From contig WACJ01000322.1 in the NCBI GenBank assembly GCA_008973525.1, positions 302,294-366,293 of the forward strand: a DNA stretch of 64,000 nt. Reading direction: 5' to 3'. The notes beneath the pieces are model-generated. The model was not told the DNA's origin. It made no database searches and worked only from the letters and a program-made list of their open reading frames with translations. Origin of the DNA: Stenopsyche tienmushanensis. Lineage: Eukaryota; Arthropoda; Insecta; Trichoptera; Stenopsychidae. The position numbers and the translations under genes were made by a program. Of this stretch, positions 26,901 through 41,200 are shown piece by piece; positions within the stretch are counted from its first letter, which is position 1; every line of letters starts with the position of its first letter.

Positions 26901-28989
26901 GGAATAAATTATGGTTAGTGTCTCGAATCATTTAATATGAATGCATTTGCTGTTGAAAATGTATGTTTTGTGACTGAAAATGACAAAAAAAACCTTATTG
27001 TTATTGAAAACAATATTTTTTGTTGAAACTCTCATAATCATTGGCGTTATTTATTGGGTTAATATGAACTAATCCACTCTATCAATGCTCCCTAAATTAA
27101 CATTAATTAACTATCAATGACATTAATTTGTAGCTTTTTGATAACTTGATTCTAAGATTGGATGACATTTTCTTTTATGTGCACGCAAAATATTTGTGCA
27201 TCACAAATTTGAGCGCGTTCCATAAGTCTCGCGCATAATAATAAAATCGCTTGATTTACTGATGCTAGAAATATTTTCAGGAACATTTCACATTGCAGCC
27301 GGTCGCCTTGAGCTTATTAATTATTTGATTTAGACGAGGATTTTGAGATGGGAGAGGAACTCGTAAAAGTAAGCAACGATTCATAGAATGATGATTCCCG
27401 GTGCATTAATCGTGATTTAAAGTACATCATTTGAGATCTGTTCGCAATGGTAGTAAACACGTTTCGCGTCCGGAACGGAACGGTGTCTATCGGTCGTAAA
27501 AGTCATACGAGACCATCTTTCCACATTTGCCAAACAGAACAGCGCGCAAAAACGGATTGTCATCTGCTTTTGCGCAATCATCAGTCCTTCGTGCCGTTCG
27601 TCTGATGTCCGATTTATGGCCCACACGATGAATATTATGATATTATACGACCGGAATGGTCGACGAATGTATGCATCGAAACTGCCACGACGAAAAAATG
27701 TGTATAATTTTAAAGCTCGTAATAATACGACCGTACAACACGAGATTGCGCTAAAAACCACGTACGCAATAAAACCGAACAAGTCGACATTCAACGATTT
27801 TATTCACATGCACAACATTGTAGGATGAACTCGGAATATTTTTTCAGGACAATGCAATCTTCCGCACCGTGAAAACATATACCATTTTCATAACACAAAA
27901 GGGTTATATCGATCCTTCGGGCTTTGACGCGCATTGTTCGCCCGGTATACATGACGAAATTCCAAGTAAATCCTTTGATTTATTTCCGGAGCATAAAAAA
28001 TGAATTAAACGTTCAGATTTGTGAGATTCATATCACCTTTGATTTTATTTCGGGGCAATAAAACTTATATTAGTTCGAGTCGTAAATTACTATTTTAATC
28101 CTTTCGAGGAGGGGCAGCCGGATCAAAGCGCATCGTCGGCCGGCGAACTGTTAAAACCGAGTCCGTAACGTCCTTAAACCGTATACTATTTTGGAAAAGT
28201 CCATTGAGGCTCGCAAATCTCGCAACACTTGCCATCCGCTGGTGTGAGCCATAAAACTACAATGTACGACCAAATACTTCTTTTGAAACTGACTCGATAA
28301 AATGAAGGCATGAAAACTTGTAGTCGGCTGTATTGTGTGAGGTCCGAGATCGATGAATCATAAATTTGTGCTTATTAAGCATTGAAATGGTCATAACATG
28401 TGTTTGGATTGGGATATAAACAGAGATAGATCTCATTTCGATATGATTTTATTAATTGCCTTTCTGAACTGCCATAGCCATAACTGAACCGGTTCGAAAA
28501 TATTGTTCACCCGTAAATGTACGAAAATGTCTCATTTAAAAAGATAATATTATTGTCACATATGCTTCTAGTTCTAATAGCGTCAGCTTTAATTAATAAT
28601 TTATTTCATATGTGTTTCATACATAAAAACGATAAAATTCTAGAAGATTCTATAAAATCTCAAAAAAGGAAGATCCCATAAAAGAAATTCATAACCCCTA
28701 CGATAGAAACATTAATAATTAAAGAGCACCTAGCGTGTTTGGGGGATCTTGACGGTTAAATTGTTTGGTATTTTGTTCAGGCACAGTAAATTCTTCCGAT
28801 GGAGAGGTTGTCGCGCGTTCCAGTCACCTCCAGTTGGTGCGAGATTCACTCAGTCATCCGTATTTTGACTTTGCAGAACAATACCGCCGAAGTGGGTTAG
28901 GTAGTTCAAAGAATGCCGTATTCAACTCACGATGAACTTGTGCAAAAAATTGCAAAGAACAAGTGAGAAATGCCCACCGTGAGACGCTT

Positions 28990-29354
28990 AAAGACCTCCA
29001 CGAAGAATTTCCTGACATTTCTCATAGTCTCCTTGTTGATATTGTATTGGAAAAACTTGGTTATAAGAAGTTGTGTGCGATGTGAGAGCCCAGAATGAAA
29101 GCCTCATACCAGAAAACCGTCAAAATCACATGATTACCAGGTGTGAATTTTTGTATCGTTTTGCACAGGAAGAGAAGCTTTTCTGGATTCTATTGTGACG
29201 AGAGATGAGATGTAGGTGTACTACTACACCCCAGAATCCAAAAGACAATTCGAAAAGAGCTGACAGTGGGGGTCTATGACACTCGACAGTGATTACGTTG
29301 AAAAATAGAATAAGCATTTTTAAATCCTACATAAATGTTACTTTACTTTCTGGA
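28990..29354 (+). pseudogene. decayed mariner transposase (second type)
   Basis: The + strand translates to mariner pieces: TLKDLHEEFPDISHSLLVDI, VLEKLGYKKLCA, a stop, then EAFLDSIVTRDEM, a stop, and VYYYTPESKRQ. These match the helix-turn-helix tail and the first catalytic Asp block (IVTGDETW) of mariner transposases. The Trp after DE(T) is replaced by a stop, and the sequence beyond YYYTPESKRQ is deleted. The right end GTTACTTTACTTTCTGGA at 29337-29354 resembles the TCCCGAAAGTAAGTG ends of the other family. The left end was not found; weak homology may begin near 28800. Confidence 0.75.
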
Positions 29355-32300
29355 TGATCCTCATAGTGTGTTTCTTACATGAGAAGGAATTTAAAAATCA
29401 TACATTAATTATCACTCGGAAATAAACTGTAATCAGAAGAAGTGTTATTTTTTCGGAACGAAAACTTGCATTGGAACGAGCAAATTTTTACAGTGTTCTG
29501 TTGCACGTAAAAACGCGGACACGGACCGTAAAGAGTTAGGACCTGTATCTGGAAAGTTAAGCTCTGAGGCGATTCATAAAGTCGTGCAGCCTGTCGTAAA
29601 TTAAAAATATTTTTACATATTGGTAATATGACGATAATGTATGAATCATTTTCTTCAATGAACTAATTCATAAAATAATATCCATGCAAAAGCCCTGGGT
29701 AACATGTATGAACACAAACTTGTGTATAGATTTTATAGTGCAATTATGAAACTTAGCCTTAATGATGAAACATTTAATGGTGTCGAAAAAAGTATGTATG
29801 TAGAATAATAAGGATGTCTCTAAATCGTATATCATTAATATTTATCGTTCAATTAAAATTGTCAAAACATAGCGTGATTTTGATTTAACAACGGTGTAAA
29901 ATATTATTATTTTTTGTCGCGATAATTGAGAGTTTCTGAATAGTTTTGGTCGATATTTTTTGTGATCGGGCGTGCGCATGCGCCGTGATTGATGTGTTTA
30001 TTTGATTGTCCGATTACATTCGGTACGTAAGAGATAATCGGCATCAGCGGGAATAATCCAATCGGTGCGTAACGCCCGATTCCAGCCACCTGATTGGCGC
30101 TTATGCCGCGAGGGGAGGAGGCATCGAGAGGGTTGCTTATCTCACAATTATTCCAATTCAATGAGATCAATTTCATCCGCCCTTATTTATCATTTGTATA
30201 ATACGAGGGCATTTGGACAACATTCATTCGAATACTACCCCTCATAAAACATTTTAATCGCTTTAAATATTTATTTATATACGTTTCAAAATACCAATCA
30301 TACAGGGATTAATTTTATTTTTGAATGATTTTCAGCAACCCCTTTTACGGGATTATTGTCGATCAATTTTTTATGGTTTTCACATGGTTTATATGCTTTT
30401 AATATTCAACTCAATTTAAATCAACCCCTTCTATAAATTTGAATACAGAATACTTAATTACATACATATAATTCATTAGCTAAATCACGACACTACCTTT
30501 GGATATCATACATTTTGTGTGCAAGGATAATATGGTGCATATGTGGTGCAGTTGAAATTTTGCTGATGATATTCGATTATGAGCCGTAAAAAAATAATGG
30601 CACATAATTTGCATTAACCATTAAAGCAGTCATAACGAAAAATGTTTCTGCAACAATGTGCCTACATTGAAGTTGAGATGTAAATATGAATCATGGAGTG
30701 TGCGATTTAAAACGTTATTATTGCAATTTGAGCCCCTTTCAAAAGGTTTTACGATATATAGTAGGAGCACGAAGCGTTCCCAAAGCGTTATTCAACAATT
30801 AAACTAAGTATACCGCACAATGAGGCGGCCCTCGGATCGCCGCAAACCCTGAAAAGAAAGACTGGGCTTCAAAGGGCGATTCGTCGAATTCGACGAATTC
30901 AGTTATAGCTTTGTATCGACGATAAACGCCACCGAAAATGCCCTATGGCGAATGGCCCCGACGACGGTCAGAGCACAATTTCTTATAAATCAACAGACAA
31001 GGAGGCGATTTGTGCTCATATTTTGTCGAAGCATACTCGCAGCGGTCACATATCTATAATTAACATAATCTGACGATGGAAAACGACTTCATTTTATGAG
31101 TTTTCTGGGAATAACGCATTTGAGCTGCCGGTCGCGAGACGAAGCGATTCAATATGCCCTATCGAGTGTACATCGCCCGTGTTCCCGCTCGATCTAAAAA
31201 TCCACGAAAATAATGCACTCAGAACACGTTGTATATCAAAGCGAAATAAAATAATAGCCCTGCGCTTGTACGTTCGAAATGACACATGATTTATCCCGAC
31301 AGTCGATTTGTTTCGGCGAAAAAATCAACCAGCTTCCAACGTTTGATCTTCGAATTCACCTCGTCCAATTGTTCTATTCACTTTGTCACCGGATAAAAAG
31401 AGCGCGTTTTTCGTGTAGGAATCGTAGGAATTCGCCTCAGTGACAAATGTCCAGGAATTTTGTATGCTTTAACATAAAATATCGTACGACCGTTTCGAAC
31501 CGGGAGTGCAGAAGAACGTCTGAAATGCGGTCCGTCAATTTAATGTCGCCTTAATCTGTCATAAATTAATTTGATACGCAGACGTTATGCGGATCGTTTA
31601 TTCATATTGATGATTCTATACTAATATAATACAAGTATATATATTCGTATTTAACATAGGAGTTATTTAGAATCGTGCTGAGATTTATGCAAACGGAGTA
31701 ATAGAGTTCAAATTCTAATTTATGTTATATAACATTCATTCAAAATTATTATATACGTTTCTTAGAATGCATAAAGCTCTTCTTCATGACACACATAATC
31801 CTCGATGGATACATTGAAATAGTACTATAAACTTGGTTAGGTTCCAAATACAAAAGCCTATTTACACTTTTTATCTAAGAAAAATATGTTTATTTAAGCA
31901 ATGATGATCAAATACATTACAACAAATCTTCTCCATTAATCATATTTTTTTTTAGTTTTGCAATACATATGTTATTAGTGATTATTTGCTAGCTACATGT
32001 TGTTGTATGGAGCTGATCACTTGTAAAGTTCCTTTTTAAATTCGTGCGTTTTCCAGTGCAAGGATCGTCATTTAATAAATTTAACTCCGATTGTTCGGCC
32101 AAATCCAGGACATTTTTAGGCTAAAATATTTAATTTTGGATCCTCAAAGTTCATAACTGTAGTCATATTTTTTCAGCATGTCTTCAATGTTGACGTACTT
32201 ATTTCATTGATGGATGAAGTTATGAGTGCGTATTTTAATAAGCTCAAGATCATTATTATATATTTAATCAACAGTTTTAAAAAACCAATGTTAAATTGTG

Positions 32301-35300
32301 GAAATGTACACTAAAACCTTGGGGATGTTACAATCTCTCAAAGGATCGCTGATATGATAAATTCGGATTTAATATGAGATGTTGTAATTTTTTTCTCAAT
32401 AAACAACGACCATTTCACTGTATAAATACATCGGGTTCAGTCAAAAGACGCCAAATAATTGCCGCTCAAATCATATTTTGAATTCATTGTGTAATAAAAT
32501 TATGATTTTATTATCTACACTGATATTTATCTTCGAGAAGAAATGTGATAAAATAAACATGAAATTATATTTATGGACGATTTTCAGCGTATTAATTGAG
32601 ATGAAAAGGCGTCGAGGTGGAGATCGGAGATTTACTGCGCGAATACTCGAACTTGTCCTACACTCAAAAATCTTGTATATGATGTCGTTAAAGCGTTTGA
32701 AACGGCAGTTCTTCATATTTTCATTATGAATTACGATTTAATAGACGTTTCAACGGAGTTTTACTAGTCGTCCCATGATAAATATGTTTTACGAGTCGGA
32801 ATCGAGACGATGGTCGGGACTCATTTACCCCGCCGGTTTTACACAGTCCGGAGTCTTGGCTTCGAGATCAAATAAAACCGGAACGATATCTTTCACCGGA
32901 GTTCAAAAAACGTCTCCTATCAGTGCACATACGCACGTATAAATAATAGAGTTTTCCCGAAATATCCCCGAAAGCCCACGTCTTTACGCCGAATGTCGTC
33001 TGCGTAAGCTTGTCAACGGACTCCCACGCGATTAGATTATCCCTCGTGTATCTTTCCGCATCATTGTCTGGGACCTCCTGTAAGCCTCACGACTTGGAGA
33101 AACAAAACGTATCAAATTAGATCGCCAATTAGCATCACCTATATCAGTCAACGCGCATTACCAAAGTGATTTAGACGGGTGCGAATGGGAGGGATTGCCA
33201 TTGAATTTGGACCGGAACCGGTTGAATTTATTCGATGAAACGGGCGCTTGGCTCGCGACCCTGCCTCAGAATGATAGATAACGATGGTTACGCACTTCTT
33301 TTGCGCTAATGATTAACACATTCAAGACCGCCCAGCGATTTGCGTGCAAAAAACGAATTGTTTGAGACTTGTGCACCGCGTACGTTTTTCGAATGACTTG
33401 GATATATTGTCATCATTTATATGATTTTTTTCAGCTTGGGTATTCCTGTGGGAGCTCGTCTTAGAGCTGCTTCTGCTGAAGATATTGCGAACATGTCTTG
33501 CTCATTTGTCGTGAATTAGGCGATCGATTTCGGATGCAGGAAGGCGTCATTTGTCGTCCAACCCCTGCGTTAACAAGACGTTGAACTGCTGTGCGGATAA
33601 ATCCGTCATCGTTCATGTTCGCTCCCGCCTGTAATTAAGCTGTTATAGAACGATACGCTCATTCTCATTCTCAGACATGAGAATTGTGTTATTTAAACAG
33701 ATTGATATGTCGGTTGCATTATGGAGTGACCGTGCAAGAGGAGATCTGGAAGAAAGCCAACGAACACACTCCCATATGTACCGTTTGAACCCGTCATGAT
33801 GCTTTGTAGCGATTTATTTCGTTCTTGACTTATCTAACTAAATCATCGCGCCGCTTTACCGTTCGCCGGCTAAACTGCCGATGATGAATGTGCAATTCAT
33901 TATTTACTTTTATGGTATATTTAGACGTCGATTTTTCATTTTTGACAGGAACGAGACGATCTGGGAGGACGTTTGAATAATTTCCCCCCGTTTAGTCCGA
34001 TTTGCCATACAACGAAAATATAGCTTTCCAATATTATAAGCGACGAGAGCGTAAAAAAGAGCTCAAAAAACGAAGGTGTATTATGTCAAGAGATATTTTC
34101 GCTGTGGAGAATCACGCGATCACAACTTACGTAGTTAATTCTGGTAGCATATGGTTGAGAATCGCTTTTTAAATCTCCGTTGTCAATCAAGTATTTCTGA
34201 CAAAGAAAACTTGCGTCTTATTTATCTTGTCAGTTACACTTCCAAGTTTTTTTTCCGACTCTAAAATATCACTTGACATTTTTTAAAGAAGAAAAATTAG
34301 AGAAATGAGAGAACTTGAACTGAATTGATTAAAGCGACTATTCAATTGTACCTCATATGCCAAGCTAATATGTCGGATTTTTTGCTATAACAAATAATTT
34401 TAATTAAAAAGCGATCTTGATTTATATGCACTTAAAATATATGCTGCAAATATTTATGCATATCTTCTTTAATACACACTAAAACTATCAAACAACAAGT
34501 CCTTCTCTTAGTCTAACATATGCTTTATTACTACAAATAATTATATTAATCTATTATCTATGGATCAAGATGCTTTCATAAAAAATGGATTTAATTAATG
34601 CATTTAACACTCATCTGTTCAAAACATTATACATAGAATTCTACCCATTTGTCCTATGTAAACATCATTATAATTATAATAGGATGCAAAAAACTGTTCT
34701 GAAATTATAAACATAAAATACTGTCCTTGTGCTCCGTCTTACAATTGGAAAAAGCATAAAATTACATTTATTAGCATATTTAAAATTAATTTTCATAGCG
34801 CGTGTATGTCTTTTAAAATGTGGTCACTAACCACATTTCTTATAGATTTGATCACAAAATGATCGAGGATACAGCATGGTGCAGCAACATGCAGTCTCTT
34901 TAATATCAATCCATAGAAACGGATCAAAGTCATATTGTCCATGTCATACATTCACCTCCTCATACGCTTGATATTGAAGGCAGTATGATCTTCAAATTTA
35001 ATTTGTGAATCCAGCGGGTCCTTTCGGTATCGAATCGAATCAGTGTGGATGGATTTATTTTTATTGATAGTCGATTTAGATTTATCTTGATTTTTTATAA
35101 GTTCACCTATTTAGAATTCCGAATATTAAATCATCATTTTTGCATAATTTCCTGCAAATATGCTTTACATTTGGAGTCATCTTTATTCACAATCAAAAGT
35201 GTATTTGAAACATATTTTTTTTGTTTTTAGGTTTTGATCAGAATGCATCATATGATTTATAAACAGTGTGTTAAATGGTAACACTTAGTCTGGCGTTTTT

Positions 35301-38032
35301 TTTTAATAAAATATGAAATATGTTTTTAATAGAATTTAAATATGATCAATGGGTTGATACGTCATTGCATTGAAATGATCAGTTCTTGCATAATGTTTTT
35401 CGTTTTTTTTTTGCTTTGGCTCATTGGAAGCTGTATGATTCCTAACAATGACAGCAACAAGGACGCGTATGTATATCTGGAACGATGTCTAATTATGTTG
35501 TGTAGTGATGCAATCTAAATTATAAAATAGGTTGTCTTACGGTCGAATCTTTCAGCTGCTGAATTTTAAATTGAAGTGACAGATGATTAATGGGGAATCT
35601 GGTTTTGTTTGAATTTAATTCGTCCCAACTATTCACGGTGGAATTCTTGAAGTAGCATTTGCGTTTGATTTCCTTTGATATTTATATTTTTGACACAGAA
35701 AATTTGGCCAACAAAAACATCACGTGGGGTGATTTTTTCGTCTAATGAACGCGCGTATGATTCTGATCATTTAATGATGACGCAGGTCATCGAAGCGAAA
35801 TTGGGCAAAGACTATCATTCGACCATAGTTCATGCTAAAATCGGACAGATGAGGGAAACATTACGTAATAACGATCGATTATCCGATAATATTATGATAT
35901 TGAGGAACGCTGTTATTCCGCATTTCATCCCTCGCTAACAATTAAACGAGCATAACCCTTAGAATGACCGCAACAATGAAATGATACGTTTCCTTATTTC
36001 AGCATGGATTTTGTAATAAGTATGATTCATAGCTTGGTGCATATCAGTATTGTTCGCATACCGAATATAACGCAGTTGGATCGAATCGAGCAAAATGTCG
36101 CGGCGGCACGAATCAGCCATCGAAACCGTCTACAAAGTGTTTTGTGGCCAATAACTCTTCGTTTCCCTATCGTTTTCTTCATACTGCTTTGCGTCGTTTT
36201 CATCCGGCCATACAGTTGGTATGGTTAATATAGGCTACCATACAATCGGACGTTAATATTAAGAGTATGCGATATGTAGACGATTGCTTTTTAGGTACGC
36301 ATTTATTAATATAAGCAGGTCGGAGACGGCAATATACTCGATTCTCGTATCGGGAAATTATCAATAATTGCCCAGAAAATATGGCATTGTTTGTAAGCAA
36401 AATAGGTTTATGGTAATGACAATTTCTTCTAATTCGTAGCTACTATCTAGGTCCAAAAATAGCTTTAAAAATCATAATAATGTTAGCAAACAACACAAAA
36501 TTACCATCGACGATGCTGATCAATAACACTGCTTTTACGCTTGATGAAAAACAAATCAATCGAATCAATGTGTTTATTGCTTTTAAAGAGCGTAACTAAC
36601 CACCCGGACAGCATGAGGTTATAAGTTCAAACTCCAATGGATTTGAATCGCGTTTCTTGACTATATCGAAATTGAAAAGATCACGAGGCTACATCTCAAT
36701 CAATCAATTTTTTTCCTATTTGTAAATTTGTGATTGAATACTTTTTACAAAAATATTTCGGCACAGAAATTATCCAAATTAATGATAGCGTCAAAAATCA
36801 TTTCAGCGATCGACAGGTGGATCGATTCGATTTTATTGATGATCTCAATGTCAATTCTTTGAAGATTATTTTAGCCAGGAATTCGGGATAAATCTCGTAT
36901 GTGAAAGACAACGGGAAATCACCACATACGTTTCTAAACGGTTTTAAAATAGCACGACCCAAAAACGCACACGAAAAAGTTACTCATCAGTACAAAAGAA
37001 ATAATTTATTATAACTCAGCGCAGAAGTGTACGGTCTAACAAATTTAGCATAATATTTGGCCGAGATGTTGGCTGTAAATCGCATGCTTTAATTGAAAAA
37101 AAATATATGAAATAAAATTTGGATCATTCTCCCTAATCATTCGGATACATTTCGTCTTTAAATTTGCTACTTTTGCTCTTTTGGTTTGGATTAGAAAAGT
37201 CAATAAAACACTCTAATTTTTAAGGGATGAACCGAGAACGAGGTAACCGTTGAATTTTGATAACGATGCATTAAAATCCCTAATTGTATCAGATCCACAG
37301 CAAACAATCGAGGATTTATCGCAAAGATCTTAATGAATCACGAATAGGTTATGGGGTAGGATGGGTACCGCACGCTTTCACCTTTTTGAATAGTATTATA
37401 ACAGATGATTGAGTAATGGCTCATTTACGATAATATACGATGGAAAAATCAATGGTTTTCTTCAAAAGAACCTCCAATTTCAACCCCTAAAATGTTATTT
37501 TACGCATACGCATGGAGCAGAGACTGAGAGAAAAACGATTCGAAAATGCAACTGAAGTGCATTTAAAATAGTTTTTTGCTTCTAAGCCGGAAAATTTATG
37601 CAAAAAAAGGATCAAAGAACTTCCAAAGCGATGGGAAGATGTGTTCAATAATTATGAATTTAGCGATTTTTCCCATACTAAATTAGTTTCGATTGATATG
37701 TTATAGGGAACAAATTGAGTCTTGGCAGGACCATAAGAATTTGAATACGGGTTTTACCGAATAGTTTATTTTATTTTCATTGCCGAAGAACTATTTTGTC
37801 ACATTTAGTGCTTCAACGTCGCTCTGCGATATAAACGTCGGTGTATAATCCCATTTCGTTTCGGCGAAGTACCCATTAAGTCATTTACTATTCATTATGA
37901 TGGTGACTTGATACATAAAACATATGCAATTTATTTATACCGGCATGACGTCCCGATCTTATTTTGAGTTTATCTGTATTGACTCACGACGTATTGTATT
38001 TCACTCATGGATTTTTGCGTTTTGTTTTGCAG

Positions 38033-38216
38033 GGACCCCGATTAATCGTCTACCGATTATGGCGAAATCTGTCTTGGACTTGTTCGAGTTGTATAACTTG
38101 GTCATCGCGAGAGGCGGCCTGGTGGACGTCATCAACAAGAAACTCTGGCAAGAAATCATCAAAGGACTTCATTTACCATCGAGCATCACGTCTGCAGCCT
38201 TCACATTGCGCACACA
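38033..38216 (+). CDS. retn: retn exon: central ARID helices
   Basis: 184 bp. The acceptor follows a T-rich tract ending TTTGTTTTGCAG. The exon opens with the last two bases of a Gly codon (phase 1), then TPINRLPIMAKSVLDLFELY, and continues through ARGGLVDVINKKLWQEIIKG to SAAFTLRT plus CA of a split Gln codon. The donor is CA/GTGAGT. This is the most conserved part of the ARID fold: the loop and the helix that enters the DNA groove. It stands alone, with at least 38 kb of intron before it and 18.5 kb after it. Confidence 0.96.
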
Positions 38217-41200
38217 GTGAGTAAAAATTTAAATTTTGATCTAATAACTGACATAAGCGATAAAAGCATCAAAACATATTCCAAATTCGATCTGCAATAC
38301 ATTGGATCATTATCAAAAATAATGGAAATGTTACGCACATTTCAAAAATATATATTAAATCTCAACTTCTACGATCGCTGTGAAAGTATCCAAGCACGTT
38401 TTCTTGGGAATCATTAAGATTTTTTCTCCAGCATCTAAACTGACCCCACATCACCTTTTCGTTCCATTAGTGAAATTTCTTCGCTAAAACGGTTTATATC
38501 CATTGTAAATAAAATACGCTAAGAGTAAGGGCACGTCAAAAATAAAGAATGATATTTGTGAGGTCGGAGACGATCCGGTGACCTCCTTTATTGTATATTT
38601 AAATACCACAATACTCTTGGATCATTTTTGGCATGGTTGCTGTCCGCTATCACTTTACTGACGCAAAGGCTAATTATATTAATTTCTATTCATGTTTTGT
38701 TTTCATACCCGTACACTACAAACTACAATGTATGGCTTTCATGTAGGCCACTTCCGCTTTCTGTCGTATACGTTTTATTATACGTAAATCATCGATTGTT
38801 TAGGTTGGGGCTCCCGCAAAATACGCAAAATTGCATCGGAAAAATATGCTGTTTTAACGATGCAATGCCGAGATGAAATATGCCATCTTTACATATCAAA
38901 ATCTGATTCAAAAAATATTCAACGCACAAATCGATTGAACTCCAGCACGAAACATTTCGCTATGAAATGAATTGATTTTGAGCGACCGTTTCAATGGCGC
39001 TCGATTGAATTGAAATGTCACGAAGGGTATTACGTTATAACGTTAGCTAATGGGATCAAAATCTTGTCAAGGCAGTTTTGCCATAAATTTTAAATCATAA
39101 TTGTATCAAATTGTCCCCCCTATTGTACGTATTACATGACTTACATTCGGATTATCGACTTAGTGCGTCATACGTCAGGTCGTGTCATACGGATGAGTTG
39201 ACAATAAATAATCGAATATGCCTCTTTGGAAATTGGGTTTCTGTGCCATCAATGCAATATCGTGGTAAAACACTAAAAGCATAATTTAAATGTAAAAAAT
39301 TCAAGCGGTAACATTTTCATTGTTGCATAAAATTTCCATTATAAATATTTTTTCCATGTAAATTATGATCAAAATATGATTGGTTTTGAGACAATTTTTG
39401 CACAATTCACAAGTATGCTTTTTATTTAACCTTTACAGCTCGTATGGCCAGACTGTCTGGCCCAAAGGATTCTTGCCAGCAGCTCCGTTGGCCAGACGGT
39501 CTGGCCGAAAGCAGGCATTGACTTGCGCGCCGCTTTTACCAACAAACAAACAAATTCTGTGAATTTTTTTTATCAGTAAATGCGGATTAATACTGCAGCA
39601 TGCTATAGAAATACGCATTTCTTTGTTTTGATGTGTCATAAGGGTAAAATAATTCCTAGAAAGTTTTGCGTGGCATTATCACTGATTTCACCGGGTTTAT
39701 TTTGTGAACATACAGTCGTTTGGCTGCGCTCGTTTAAAAAGGTCGAAGCTCCGCCCTCAATACAGTGACAATCGTTTCTCGGTCATTTCGGAATTTTTGT
39801 GGGGATTTTTATCACCGTTATACTAAGTTAATTATATAATAAAACGTCAAAGTTTATTAATATCATGGAGTGCAACAAAAACAACAAGAGGTCTTTTTCA
39901 CAACTCAACGAGAGTAGTGATGAAGAAGATTTTTTTTTCGACAATGTTGACGACAGTGATGACAGTGATACAGAAGTGATACACGATCAAGACTGTGATG
40001 CGAATAATGAAAGTGATGAAGACAATGGAAGTGATACGGAGAGTGAAAGTGACATTTTCCCCATACGAATGCCAAGAATCATGCATCTATCCAGTGATGA
40101 GGAAGACTTACAAAATTCATCGCCAAAACATTGGGATTTATTAACGTCAATAGTCGCTCAACCGCAGAAATCTTTTTACATCGGTGCAAGAATCCCAGGG
40201 CCAAATTTGCCGACAAATTGTATTCAGCCAATAGATTATTTTAATTTATTTTTTACTGATTCTCTAATTAATACAATTGTCGGTGAAACAAACAAATATG
40301 CCAAAGAGAAGTTTAAGAAAATGGTTCCAACCAACAGATCAATGTGGAATACATTTTGTGATGTAACCGCAGTAGAATTTCGAGCCTTTTTAGGCGTAAT
40401 TTTGAATATGGGAATCAGACCTCATCCAAATTTACAAGATTTTTTTTCACGCTCATTCACGGCCAGTTGTCCATTTTATACGTCAATTTTTAGGAGAAAA
40501 CGTTTCCTACAGATATTTTGGAGACTACACCTCCACGACAATTCTATAATTAATCGCCAAGAAAGTAACTTAGAACATAGAATAAAAAAAGTAGATCTTT
40601 ACTTAAAATATCTTGACGAAAGATATAGGCAGTATTTTTTTCCTCATCAACAAATAGTGGTCGATGAATCGGTTGTAAATTTTAAAGGGAAGATTTGTTT
40701 TAAAACATACAATCCAAAAAAACCAACAAAATGGGGAATTCGTTTATATGTTTTGGCGGATTCGCACTGTGGATACTTATATTCATTTATTCCTTATTAT
40801 GGTTCTTTAACCTTTTGCACTCCACCCATATTTTCTAAAGACCAATTAGCTACTCCAGCTAGAAAAATCTATAAGAAAACACCAGAAAGTAGGTAAGTTT
40901 CATTCGGGCCACCCGTTCTCTCGGGGAGGGTAACCATTATTTCTCGAATAAACATAAGATATTCATGATTGAAAATCACTTGTAAATTTAAGCTTGGTGA
41001 AATAAAAACGATATATGCCCTCCAATATATTTTATTTGAAAAGAGTTTTTTACTTTACACAACAAAAAATATGTATTTATGACAATAATATAGGTATTTA
41101 CAATGAAGCGTAACTATTTTGTGACTACCCGCTGCCTTGCAGTTGTCCATCATAAATTATCTACTGACGAAACGGTCGCTACCTGCGAAAAAAGAAACCT

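Larger units (their letters stand above)
1..38032 (+). other. retn: inferred retn intron (3' part, at least 38 kb)
   Basis: No host exon could be supported here. It is called intron because the exon at 38033 starts in phase 1 and its expected 5' partner (ending in FMQKR) was not found on the + strand. Contents: 1-6992, AT-rich DNA with moderate-GC patches near 2600-3600 and 5800-6500, no gene seen. 6993-7580, MITE. About 8469, candidate recursive splice site. 9815-9913, inverted repeat. 10869-10998, AT-hook/homeobox-type site cluster. 11340-11460, GC islet. 12374-16113, Tigger-type elements and a MITE. 16118-20156, mostly plain AT-rich DNA with a moderate-GC block at about 16750-17700. 20157-20489, MITE. 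21000-22880, moderate-GC block. 22890-23355, mariner. 23356-28700, AT-rich with a GC patch at 27400-28300. 28990-29354, mariner relic. 29355-38032, moderate-GC blocks at 30700-33700 and 35650-36400 separated by AT-rich DNA, no gene seen. Confidence 0.6.

Noticed and set aside
27417..27794. 125-aa open frame on the - strand
   Set aside because: No recognisable motif; overlaps another frame on the opposite strand. Treated as chance in a moderate-GC block.
36596..36660. Possible tRNA-like or SINE internal promoter (GTTCAAACTCC)
   Set aside because: Only a weak B-box resemblance; no A-box at proper distance and no cloverleaf.
39898..40086. Antisense frames inside both piggyBac transposase genes
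   Set aside because: Shadows of the real transposase frame, repeated identically in both copies.
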